Below are positions 8,667-16,261 of a stretch of DNA of 64,000 nt, one piece after another. Every line of letters begins with the position of its first letter. Position 1 is the stretch's first letter. Where the stretch lies: the NCBI RefSeq assembly GCF_026153205.1, contig NZ_JAPFBW010000030.1, forward strand, positions 24,926 through 88,925, given 5' to 3'. The notes beneath the pieces were generated by a model. It saw only the letters and a program-made list of their open reading frames with translations. It was not told the DNA's origin and did not search any database. This DNA comes from Aquabacterium sp. A7-Y (GTDB taxonomy: Bacteria; Pseudomonadota; Gammaproteobacteria; Burkholderiales; Burkholderiaceae_C). The translations under genes were made by a program, and so were the position numbers.

Positions 8667-10916
8667 ATGCAACGCGTCATGGAAGTCAGCACGCCCTTCG
8701 GCGGGGACGTGCTCCGGTTCAGCTCGATGAGGGCGCACGAGGAGCTGGGACGGCTGTTCGAGTACCAGATCGAGGCGCTGTCCGAGCGCAATGACCTGAA
8801 CCCGGACGAGATCCTGGGCAAAAACGTGACGGTGCGGCTGGAACTGCCCTTCGCCGAGCCGCGCTGTTTCGACGGCTACGTCACCCGCTTCGGCCTCAGC
8901 GGCATCTCCGGCCGCTACTACCGCTACCGCCTGACGGCCCGCCCCTGGCTGTGGCTGCTGACCCGCAACAGCGACTGCCGCATCTTCCAGAACAAGACGG
9001 TGCCGGAGATCCTCAAGGAGATCTTCGACAAGTACCCCTCGGCCTCGTTCGACACCTGCCTGACCGGCAGCTACACCCCCAAGGACTACTGCGTCCAGTA
9101 CCGCGAGACCGACTTCAACTTCGTCAGCCGCCTGATGGAGCAGGAGGGCATCTACTACTACTTCGAGCATGCCGACGGCCTGCACACCCTGGTGCTGGCG
9201 GACGGGCCGAGCGCGCACCGCCCGTTCAGCGACGACTACAGGACCATCCCCTTCATCCCGCACGACCGCGGCGGGCGGCTGGATCAGGAATACATCGACG
9301 AGTGGTACTTCTCGCGCGAGATCCAGCCCGGCGCCTACGTCATCGACGACTTCGACTTCACCAAGCCCAGCGCCGACCTGCGGGCCTCCACCCGGCGCGA
9401 GCGCGAGCACGCCCAGTCCTCGGGCGAGTACTACGACTACCCGGGCGAATACCGCCAGGCCAGCGACGGCGACCACTACGTCAAGGTGAGGCTCGAGGAG
9501 CTGCAGTCGCGCTACGAGCTGGTCGAGGGGGCCGGCAATGCGCGCGGCATCGCGGTGGGCTCGCTGTTCCGGCTTTCCGGCCAGCCGCGCGACGACCAGA
9601 ACCGCGAGTACCTGGTGGTGCGGACCACGCTGGAGCTGGAGGACAACGGCCACGAGTCGCAGGACGGCGTCGGTGCGCGGCTGCGCTGCGGTTTCGCGGT
9701 GCTGGACAGCCGCGAGACCTTCCGGCCGCAGCGCGTCACGCCCAAGCCGGCCGTGCAGGGCCCGCAGACGGCCATCGTGGTGGGCCCCAAGGGCGACGAG
9801 ATCTACACCGACGACTACGGCCGCGTGAAGGTGCAATTCCATTGGGACCGGCGTGGCGAATCGAACCAGAACAGCTCCTGCTGGGTGCGTGTCTCGCACC
9901 CCTGGGCCGGCAAGAACTTCGGCATGATCGCGATCCCGCGCATCGGCCAGGAGGTCATCGTCGACTTCCTCGAAGGAGACCCGGACAACCCGATGGTGAC
10001 CGGCCGCGTCTACAACAAGGAGCACATGCCGCCCTGGACGCTGGCCGACCACAAGACCCGCACCGGCATCGTGACCCGTTCGACCCAGGGCGGCTCGACC
10101 AGCACCGCCAACGAGCTGCGTTTCGAGGACAAGAAGGGCGACGAAGAGATCTTCATCCATGCCGAGCGCCAGCTGCGCACCGAGGTCGAGGTCGACGAGC
10201 TGCGCGACGTGGGCCGCGACCGCACCACCGACATCCACGGCATCGACCGCCTCACCGTCGACAAGAGCCGCTACGAGCATGTCAAGGGCGATTTCCGTGA
10301 CCTGCTGGTCGACAAGATGAGCGTGCGCCGTATCGGCGCCGGCGAGGTCGAGGAGATCACCGACGGCCTGAAGACCACCATCACCTCCGGCGGGCACGAG
10401 CACACCGTCAGCGCTGGCGGCCAGACCCTCAAGATCACCGACGGCATCGACGAGACCGTGACCGGCGCGGTGAGCCAGACCATCCAGGGCGGCGGCTACA
10501 CCCAGAGCGTCACCGGCGGCAACGCGACGCACACGACCCTGGGCGGGGCCTGGAACGTCGAGGCCAGCAACGGCCTCAACATGAAAACCCCGGCGGTGAT
10601 GAACATCGAGGCCCTGGGCGGCATCAACATCACGGCGCCCGCCGGGGTGAACCTGCTGGCCGGCACCAAGCTGATGGGTTATGCCACCGAAGAGGGCAAC
10701 ATCAAGAGCTACGACTGGGGCATCAAGGGCATCAACGTCGAGACCAAGGGGGTGGACATCGGCGCCATCACCTTCAAGGGCGAAAACGTGGCCTTCCAGA
10801 AGTCGGAGGTGGTGCTCAACAAGATCGCCACCGTGCTGCAGCTTGCCAACCCGGTGACCTTGATCTCGCAAGGCGCGATCGCGGTGCACAAAAAGGCGAT
10901 GACCATCATCGGTTGA
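8667..10916 (+). CDS. vgrG: T6SS spike protein VgrG
   Basis: VgrG trimers form the tip of the T6SS tube and carry effectors. The 749-residue product has the gp27-like base (about 1-350), the gp5-like OB fold (about 365-450, with YGRVKVQFHWDRRGE and WAGKNFGMIAIPRIGQEV), the VTGRVYNKEHMPPW boundary, and a C-terminal beta-helical needle (about 470-749) with Gly/Thr/Ile repeats. There is no extra C-terminal toxin domain. ATG 8667 is chosen; GTG 8655 and ATG 8679 are in frame alternatives, and GGAGGGG (8649-8655) lies 11 bases upstream of ATG 8667. The DUF2169, DUF3540 and DUF4150 genes after it form the usual loading cassette for its tip. It is an intact structural VgrG. Confidence 0.96.
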   Translation: MQRVMEVSTPFGGDVLRFSSMRAHEELGRLFEYQIEALSERNDLNPDEILGKNVTVRLELPFAEPRCFDGYVTRFGLSGISGRYYRYRLTARPWLWLLTRNSDCRIFQNKTVPEILKEIFDKYPSASFDTCLTGSYTPKDYCVQYRETDFNFVSRLMEQEGIYYYFEHADGLHTLVLADGPSAHRPFSDDYRTIPFIPHDRGGRLDQEYIDEWYFSREIQPGAYVIDDFDFTKPSADLRASTRREREHAQSSGEYYDYPGEYRQASDGDHYVKVRLEELQSRYELVEGAGNARGIAVGSLFRLSGQPRDDQNREYLVVRTTLELEDNGHESQDGVGARLRCGFAVLDSRETFRPQRVTPKPAVQGPQTAIVVGPKGDEIYTDDYGRVKVQFHWDRRGESNQNSSCWVRVSHPWAGKNFGMIAIPRIGQEVIVDFLEGDPDNPMVTGRVYNKEHMPPWTLADHKTRTGIVTRSTQGGSTSTANELRFEDKKGDEEIFIHAERQLRTEVEVDELRDVGRDRTTDIHGIDRLTVDKSRYEHVKGDFRDLLVDKMSVRRIGAGEVEEITDGLKTTITSGGHEHTVSAGGQTLKITDGIDETVTGAVSQTIQGGGYTQSVTGGNATHTTLGGAWNVEASNGLNMKTPAVMNIEALGGINITAPAGVNLLAGTKLMGYATEEGNIKSYDWGIKGINVETKGVDIGAITFKGENVAFQKSEVVLNKIATVLQLANPVTLISQGAIAVHKKAMTIIG

Positions 10917-10926
10917 GGACCCTGGC

Positions 10927-11286
10927 ATGACATCGAACTCCTGGTGGTCGGCGGCCGCGGTCCTGGTGATCGTGCTGGGCCTGGCCTTCTACATGGCCCA
11001 CCTGAGTTACCGTGACGAGCAGCTGCGCCGCCACGGCGTGGCGGCGACCGGCCGTGTCATTTCCGTCAATCAGACCGGCAGCTGGAGCGGCAACAACCCC
11101 GAGGTGGCGCTGGCGCTGGAAGTCGCCCGGCCCGGCGAGCCGCCGTACCCGCACACGCTGACCCTGGTGGTGGCGGTGGTCCACACGCCGGCGGTCCAGC
11201 CCGGCCAGGTGCTGCGGCTCAAGATCGATCCGAAGCGGCGCGACCGCCTTGTGATCGACGAGCCCTGGGCGGCCCACAAGGACTGA
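10927..11286 (+). CDS. Small single-pass membrane protein, DUF3592-like
   Basis: This 119-residue protein has an N-terminal membrane segment (SAAAVLVIVLGLAFYMA) after a short polar start. The soluble part resembles DUF3592-type domains: GVAATGRVISV, a central strand-rich portion, and a PGQVLRLKIDPKRRDRLVID ending. Ten bases separate it from vgrG and four from the DUF2169 gene, so it belongs to the spike operon. Function is not known for this family. Possible roles are an inner-membrane immunity or chaperone-like partner of the spike complex; neither is shown by the sequence. The domain match is by eye and moderate. Confidence 0.65.
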   Translation: MTSNSWWSAAAVLVIVLGLAFYMAHLSYRDEQLRRHGVAATGRVISVNQTGSWSGNNPEVALALEVARPGEPPYPHTLTLVVAVVHTPAVQPGQVLRLKIDPKRRDRLVIDEPWAAHKD

Positions 11287-11290
11287 GCGC

Positions 11291-13969
11291 ATGCGAGTCG
11301 TCAAGCCCCAGCATCTGTCGGTGCTGCACCGCTGCTTCGAGCGCCAGCAGCATGCCTACCTCGGCATCGCGGTGCTGGCCTACGTGCCGCTGCAGAACGA
11401 GCCGGCGCTGCTGCCGGAGCAGGAACTGTGGCAGGAGGTCCCGCCGCTGCTGGACCCGCAGATCCCGCTCGACATGGCGCTGCCCAAGACGGGCGGGGAG
11501 TTCCTGCTGATGGGCGAGGCCTGCGCGCCTCGCGGCGAGCGCGTCGGCGGGCTCGATGTCGAGGCTCGCGTCGGGGGCCTGCGCAAGGCCCTGCGGGTGT
11601 TCGGTCCGCGCTATTGGGTCGCGGGCCGTGCCACCGAGCCGGTGCCGGTCGATGCGGTACCGCTGACCTGGGCGCAGGCCTACGGCGGCACCGACTTCGC
11701 GGAGAACCCGGCGGGCAAGGGCAGGGCGCCGGAGGAGACCTCGCACGGCCGGCTGCAGCCGCTGGCGCAGGTCGAGTACCCGAACGCACCCAGCACGTTG
11801 CCGACCGAGGTCATCGCGCCGGCCAGTTTTGCGCCCATTCCGGGCGCCTGGCCGCAGCGCAAGCGTTTCGACGGCAGCTACGACGACGCCTGGCTGAAGC
11901 AGCACTATCCCGGCCCGCCGGAGGACTTCAACTGGCGTTTCCACGGCCTCGCGAGCGAGGACCAGTGGCAGAGCGAACCCTTCCAGGGCGACGAGGCGAT
12001 CGAGCTGCGGCACCTGCATCCCGAACAGCCGCACATCGAGTGCCGCCTGCCCGGCATCCGCCCGGTGATCGCCGTGCGCACCCGGGCCCACGGGCCCGGC
12101 CAGGCGCGTTTCGTCGATGGCCGGCTGACGACCCTGTGGCTGTTCCCGCGCCAGCTGAGGATGGTGATGATCTGGCACGCGCTGCTGGAGGTGGACAACG
12201 AGTTTGCTGACGAGGTCGAGCTGCTGATGGCCGGCGCCGAGTGGATCGCCCGCCCGCGTGCCCGCGAGGCCTATGTGCAGGCGATCGATGCCCGGCTGCA
12301 CCCGGACAGCGGTGGCTTGAAGGCGCTCGATGACCATGAGCTGCTGCCCGAAGGCCTCGCGACCCCCAACGAGATGATGCTGCGGCACAAGCGCCTGCTC
12401 GGCGCCAGCGGCGGCAGCCTGGAGCAGCTGAACCAGCGCCTGCGTGCCGCCCAGCAGGAGCTGGACGACCGGCTGGGCGCCGTGACCCCGCCCGGCTTGC
12501 TGGCCGAGGCCAAGGCCGGCGCGGCGCGGGCCCGCCAGGAACTGGGTGTCCCCGAGGTGCCGACCCAGGTGCCCGACGAGCCGGCCCAGCTGGCGGCGGC
12601 GATGCAGCAGATCGAAGCGCAGCTGCTGCCCCCGGCGCAGTTGAAAGCCGCCCTGGAGGCGCGTGGCCAGGCCGCGCTGCAGGCGACCCGGCAGGAGCTG
12701 ACGGCCCAGGGCAAGTCGGTCGCGGCGCTCGATGCGCTGGCCAGACCCAAGCCCTCGCTGGCGGCGTTTTCGCCGACCCAGGCGGTGGCCCAGCTCGAAC
12801 AGGTGCTGGCTCAGTCGCAGCAGGCGCTCGAACCGCGGCTCAAGAGCCTGGCGGCGCACGCCGAGAAGACCGCCGGGCCGATGCTGCGCGAGGCCGCCCA
12901 CCTGCAGCCGGCACCGGTGCCGCTCGATCCCGAGACCGCCGGGCGCTGGCGCGAGGGCGCTGCGCGGGCGCAGGCGCAGGGCCGCAGCTTCGCCGGCCTG
13001 AAACTCAAGGGCGCCGACTTTTCCGGGCTGGACCTGTCGCATGCCGACTTCTCGGGCGCGGAGCTGGAGGGCGTGAACTTCAGCGGCGCGACGCTCACCG
13101 GCGCGAACTTCAGCCATGCCAGCCTGGCCCACGCCATCCTGGACGACGCCAAGCTCGAAGGCGCCAACTTCACCCAGGCCAACCTCGGCAAGGCCCGGCT
13201 CGCCCGGGCCAGCTGTGTCGGCTGCGAGTTCAAGGGCGCCACCCTGCAGCACACGGTGCTGGACCAGGCGGTGCTTTACGGCAGCCGCCTGGCGGGTGTG
13301 ACGCTGCTGGAGATCAGCGCCGCGAAGTCGCACTGGATCCAGGTGGACCTGACGCAGGCGGTGATCCTCAAGTCGGTGCTCAACGGTGCCGTCTTCACCA
13401 AGGCGACGCTGACGCGTGCTTCCTTCATCGAGGCGCAGCTGCGTGAGTGCGACTTCAGCGGCGCCCGTCTCGATTCGGCGGACTTCGTGACCTGCCCGGT
13501 GGACGGCAGCCGCTTCGACGGCTGCCAGGCGAACAACGTGCGTTTCGTGCACGGCAGCAGCCTGCGCCGGACCTCCTTCAAGGACGCCCAGGTCGAGAAG
13601 GCCAGCCTGCGCGGCATGCCGCTCGACGGCGCCGACTTCAGCAACGCGCTGCTGGCGGGCAGCGACCTGAGCGAGGCGGGCTGCGCCGGCGTGAACTTCT
13701 ATCGCTGCAACCTCAAGGCCGCGCTGCTGATCAAGGGCAACTTCCAGTCGGCCGTGCTGCGCGGCGCCAACCTGATGCAGGCGGTGCTGCAGCATGCCAG
13801 GCTGCAGGGTGCCGACTTGCAGGGCGCCAACCTGTTCGCGGCCGACCTGATGCGCATCGACGTCGATGCCTACACGCGCTTCGACGCGGCGGTGCTGACC
13901 AAGGCGCGTCTGCATCCGCAGCGCAAGGCCGGCCGCGCGGGACCTGAGACGACGGGAGGCGGTTCATGA
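11291..13969 (+). CDS. DUF2169-pentapeptide repeat fusion, T6SS spike adaptor
   Basis: DUF2169 proteins are linked to VgrG loading; in Agrobacterium a DUF2169 protein (Atu3641) is tied to delivery of a DUF4150-family effector. Here the DUF2169 domain fills about residues 1-330 (start MRVVKPQHLSVLHRCFE; PLTWAQAYGGTDFAENPAGKG near 125). An Ala/Gln/Glu-rich, probably coiled-coil segment follows (about 370-550), then some 290 residues of pentapeptide repeats (about 565-855, pattern A-D/N-L/F-x-x) that should fold as a right-handed quadrilateral beta-helix. At 892 residues it is much longer than a bare DUF2169 protein. Its stop overlaps the next start (ATGA at 13966), coupling it to a second pentapeptide protein. 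The adaptor role is inferred from the family and context. Confidence 0.88.
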   Translation: MRVVKPQHLSVLHRCFERQQHAYLGIAVLAYVPLQNEPALLPEQELWQEVPPLLDPQIPLDMALPKTGGEFLLMGEACAPRGERVGGLDVEARVGGLRKALRVFGPRYWVAGRATEPVPVDAVPLTWAQAYGGTDFAENPAGKGRAPEETSHGRLQPLAQVEYPNAPSTLPTEVIAPASFAPIPGAWPQRKRFDGSYDDAWLKQHYPGPPEDFNWRFHGLASEDQWQSEPFQGDEAIELRHLHPEQPHIECRLPGIRPVIAVRTRAHGPGQARFVDGRLTTLWLFPRQLRMVMIWHALLEVDNEFADEVELLMAGAEWIARPRAREAYVQAIDARLHPDSGGLKALDDHELLPEGLATPNEMMLRHKRLLGASGGSLEQLNQRLRAAQQELDDRLGAVTPPGLLAEAKAGAARARQELGVPEVPTQVPDEPAQLAAAMQQIEAQLLPPAQLKAALEARGQAALQATRQELTAQGKSVAALDALARPKPSLAAFSPTQAVAQLEQVLAQSQQALEPRLKSLAAHAEKTAGPMLREAAHLQPAPVPLDPETAGRWREGAARAQAQGRSFAGLKLKGADFSGLDLSHADFSGAELEGVNFSGATLTGANFSHASLAHAILDDAKLEGANFTQANLGKARLARASCVGCEFKGATLQHTVLDQAVLYGSRLAGVTLLEISAAKSHWIQVDLTQAVILKSVLNGAVFTKATLTRASFIEAQLRECDFSGARLDSADFVTCPVDGSRFDGCQANNVRFVHGSSLRRTSFKDAQVEKASLRGMPLDGADFSNALLAGSDLSEAGCAGVNFYRCNLKAALLIKGNFQSAVLRGANLMQAVLQHARLQGADLQGANLFAADLMRIDVDAYTRFDAAVLTKARLHPQRKAGRAGPETTGGGS

Positions 13970-15015
13970 AGCTGCAGGCCCTGGAAGCCCGGGTGCGTGC
14001 CGGCGATCCGGTGCACGAGACCAGCCTGGCCGGGCAGAGTCTGGCGCGCGCCGTGTTGCGCAAAGGGGTGTTCTATCGCGTCGACCTGAGCGGCAGCGAC
14101 CTCACCGAAGCCGACCTGCAGGAGTGCTCCTTCGTCGAGTGCCGCATGGACCGCGTGCGCTTTAGCGGCGCGGCCCTGCGTCTGGCAACCTTCCACCGCT
14201 GCGCGATGTCGCAGGTCTCGCTGCTGGAGGCGAGCGCCGCCAGCGCCAGCTTTCACGAGTGCCGGCTCAGCTCGGCCGACCTGACGCGCGCCGATCTCGA
14301 GTTCGCGACGCTGGCCAGGTGCCTGCTGATGGGCTCCTCCTTGCGCGAGGCGCGTCTGGTGTCGGCCAACTTCATGGAATGCGAGTTCGGTACGCTGGAC
14401 CTGGCCGGCGCCGAGTGGTTGCGCACGGTGTTCTACAAGGGCGACCTGAGGCAGGCCCGCTTCGGCGTGCCCCAGGGCGACCAGTGCGTCTTCACTGAAT
14501 GCCGCCTGGCCGGCCAGCAGTTCGCTCAGGCGCATTGGCTGCGCACCCAGTTCATGGACGCCGACCTCAGCGGCGTGGACCTCACCGAGGCCCACATTGC
14601 CGGCAGCAATTTCAAGGGCGCGCAGTTGCAGCAGGCCCGCCTGAGCGGGGCTCGCGCCAGCCACACGCTGTGGGTCGACGCCTGCCTGGACGGTGCTCGC
14701 CTGGACGGCGCGCAGCTGGCCCAGTCGGTCTGGATGGGCGCCAAGGCGCGCGGCGCGAGCTTCCGCCAGGCCAGCCTGCCCGAGGCGGTGCTGCAGCAGG
14801 CGGAGCTGACCGACTGCGATTTCGAAGCGGCGCTGCTGCACCATGCCGACCTGTCCCACGGCAAGTTGCAGGGCAGCCGCTTCGGCGGGGCCGAGCTGTT
14901 CCGGGCGAACCTGCGCGGCACGCACCTGCAGCAGGCGCAGGGCCTGGAACGTGCCCAGGCCGCCCCCGACGATGCGGATTATCTGGCTGCCGAGCAGTGG
15001 CAGCCCGAGGTGTGA
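13966..15015 (+). CDS. Pentapeptide repeat protein in the T6SS spike cassette
   Basis: Almost the whole 349-residue protein is pentapeptide repeats (for example VDLSGSDLTEADLQECSF and ADLTRADLEFATL), with only short N- and C-terminal caps. This predicts a rod-like right-handed beta-helix. The start codon overlaps the stop of the DUF2169-pentapeptide fusion by four bases, so the two helices are made together and may form one assembly. There is no signal peptide and no enzyme motif. Pentapeptide proteins of this kind recur beside DUF2169/DUF3540/DUF4150 genes in T6SS clusters, where their job is not settled; scaffold or effector chaperone are options. DNA-mimic gyrase protectors share this fold, but the context argues against that. 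Confidence 0.85.
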   Translation: MKLQALEARVRAGDPVHETSLAGQSLARAVLRKGVFYRVDLSGSDLTEADLQECSFVECRMDRVRFSGAALRLATFHRCAMSQVSLLEASAASASFHECRLSSADLTRADLEFATLARCLLMGSSLREARLVSANFMECEFGTLDLAGAEWLRTVFYKGDLRQARFGVPQGDQCVFTECRLAGQQFAQAHWLRTQFMDADLSGVDLTEAHIAGSNFKGAQLQQARLSGARASHTLWVDACLDGARLDGAQLAQSVWMGAKARGASFRQASLPEAVLQQAELTDCDFEAALLHHADLSHGKLQGSRFGGAELFRANLRGTHLQQAQGLERAQAAPDDADYLAAEQWQPEV

Positions 15016-15025
15016 GGAGAAGTAG

Positions 15026-15661
15026 ATGAGCCTGAAATCCGACTTGGCGCAGTCCGAGCCGCCGGCCGATGCGGCCGCTTCCTTCGTGACGCAGGCGGTG
15101 GTGCAAGCCCTCGGCGAGGTCGAGCGCAGCCGCGACGGCGTGGTGGTGGTGTCGAGCGAGCGCGGCCTGCTGCAGGCGCGGCTGGCCGTTTCCTGCCTGG
15201 TGCAGCCCGAGTGCGGCGACACCGTGCTGGTGGCGCTGCGCGGGCCGCAGGCCTATGTGCTGGCGGTGCTGGAGCGCGCCTCGGAGGCGCCGCTCGCGAT
15301 GGTGCTGCCGTGCAGCGCCAGCCTCTCGGTGCAGGGCGACTTGCGGCTGCAGGCGCGCGGCGCGATCTCCTTGCAGGGCGAGGCCGTCGAGGCCGTGGCC
15401 GGGCGCATCAGCCTGGTGGGCCAGGCGGTGCACTGGCTGGCCGACACCCTGGAAAGCACGGCGGCGCGCATGAAGCAGGTCGCAGGGCTTTGGACGGTGC
15501 AGGTCAAGTCGCACCACCGGCACGTCGAGGACATGGAGATGGTCCGCGCCGGCCACGTCGACCTGCGGGCCGAGGAGGTGCTGCACCTGAACGCCGGGCA
15601 CACCGTGATGAAGTCGCGCGAGCTCGTCAAGATCGACGGCAAGCAGATCCAGGTCGGGTGA
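15026..15661 (+). CDS. DUF3540 protein, T6SS spike-associated
   Basis: A 211-residue DUF3540 protein. The N-terminal half has an OB-like strand pattern (VVVVSSERGLLQARLAVSCL, then PECGDTVLVAL and AYVLAVLERA). The middle carries beta-helix-like repeats (LRLQARGAISLQGEAVEAV) similar to the VgrG needle, ending with HVEDMEMVRAGHVDLRAEEV. It resembles a miniature gp5/VgrG-type needle and is probably a structural adaptor between VgrG and the DUF4150 tip. It starts 10 bases after the pentapeptide gene with GAGGAGAAG ahead of ATG 15026, and is followed five bases later by the tip gene. Biochemical function is not established for the family. Confidence 0.85.
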   Translation: MSLKSDLAQSEPPADAAASFVTQAVVQALGEVERSRDGVVVVSSERGLLQARLAVSCLVQPECGDTVLVALRGPQAYVLAVLERASEAPLAMVLPCSASLSVQGDLRLQARGAISLQGEAVEAVAGRISLVGQAVHWLADTLESTAARMKQVAGLWTVQVKSHHRHVEDMEMVRAGHVDLRAEEVLHLNAGHTVMKSRELVKIDGKQIQVG

Positions 15662-15666
15662 GCGCC

Positions 15667-16065
15667 ATGTTCGCGAACAACCAGATGGGCGGCGTCGACT
15701 TTGCATTTCCCGACGTCTGCCTGACACCGACCCCGGCGCCGGTGCCGGTGCCGATTCCCTATCCGAACCTGGCCGCGGGGCCGATGGGGGTGCCAGCGGC
15801 CTACCACGTGCTGCTCGGCATGGCGCCGGCCCACAACCTCGGCACCGTGGTGCCGCTGACCAACGGCGACAACGCCGGCGTCGCGATGGGCGTGGCCTCG
15901 GGCATGGTGATGGGGCCGTCGCGCCACCTGACCGGGGCCTTCACGGTGCTGGTCGGCGGCATGCCGGCCACCCGGCTCACCAGCATGTCGCTGCAGAACA
16001 GCACCAACGCGCCCGGCATGCGCATTGCACCCAGTCAGGTGAAGGTGCTGTTGCTGGCGCCTTGA
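15667..16065 (+). CDS. DUF4150 PAAR-like spike tip protein
   Basis: DUF4150 domains are PAAR-like cones that cap VgrG and sharpen the T6SS spike. The 132-residue product begins MFANNQMGGVDFAFPDVC and has the proline-rich PTPAPVPVPIPYPN motif that marks the family, followed by NGDNAGVAMGVASGM and ending with a short strand region. It is all cone: no C-terminal toxin domain is attached, whereas many DUF4150 proteins carry one. ATG 15667 starts five bases after the DUF3540 stop. A longer in-frame reading upstream overlaps DUF3540 and is not real. The next gene on this strand (tagH) begins only after 196 bases, so no toxin gene follows the tip. Confidence 0.88.
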   Translation: MFANNQMGGVDFAFPDVCLTPTPAPVPVPIPYPNLAAGPMGVPAAYHVLLGMAPAHNLGTVVPLTNGDNAGVAMGVASGMVMGPSRHLTGAFTVLVGGMPATRLTSMSLQNSTNAPGMRIAPSQVKVLLLAP

Positions 16066-16261
16066 AAAACGAAGTGTCGCCGCAGCGCGGTGTCCGGGCG
16101 TGTCCTGCGTCTCACCTCAAACTAGGGGGGTCGCCTTGCGCCTGCCGAGGGGCTTGGATAGCCTCGGCTAGGACCCCGGACGGTGGCGCATACGACGCAC
16201 GTCGACGCCGGGCGAGCGCCCCGCGACCCGAGCGCGGACTCCCGAACCCAGAAGTTACAAG

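Noticed and set aside
8532..10928. Very long minus-strand open frame opposite vgrG, and similar frames opposite clpV, carB, ftsH and the pentapeptide genes
   Set aside because: These mirror high-GC codon bias of the plus-strand genes; they have low-complexity His/Arg/Gln/Ala composition, no family match and no ribosome sites.
16125..16164. Possible sigma-54 promoter (GG ... TTGC at the right spacing) or weak sigma-70 promoter before tagH
   Set aside because: Only the GG and TTGC core of the sigma-54 pattern match, and the sigma-70 hexamers match three of six each; at this GC content chance matches are likely.
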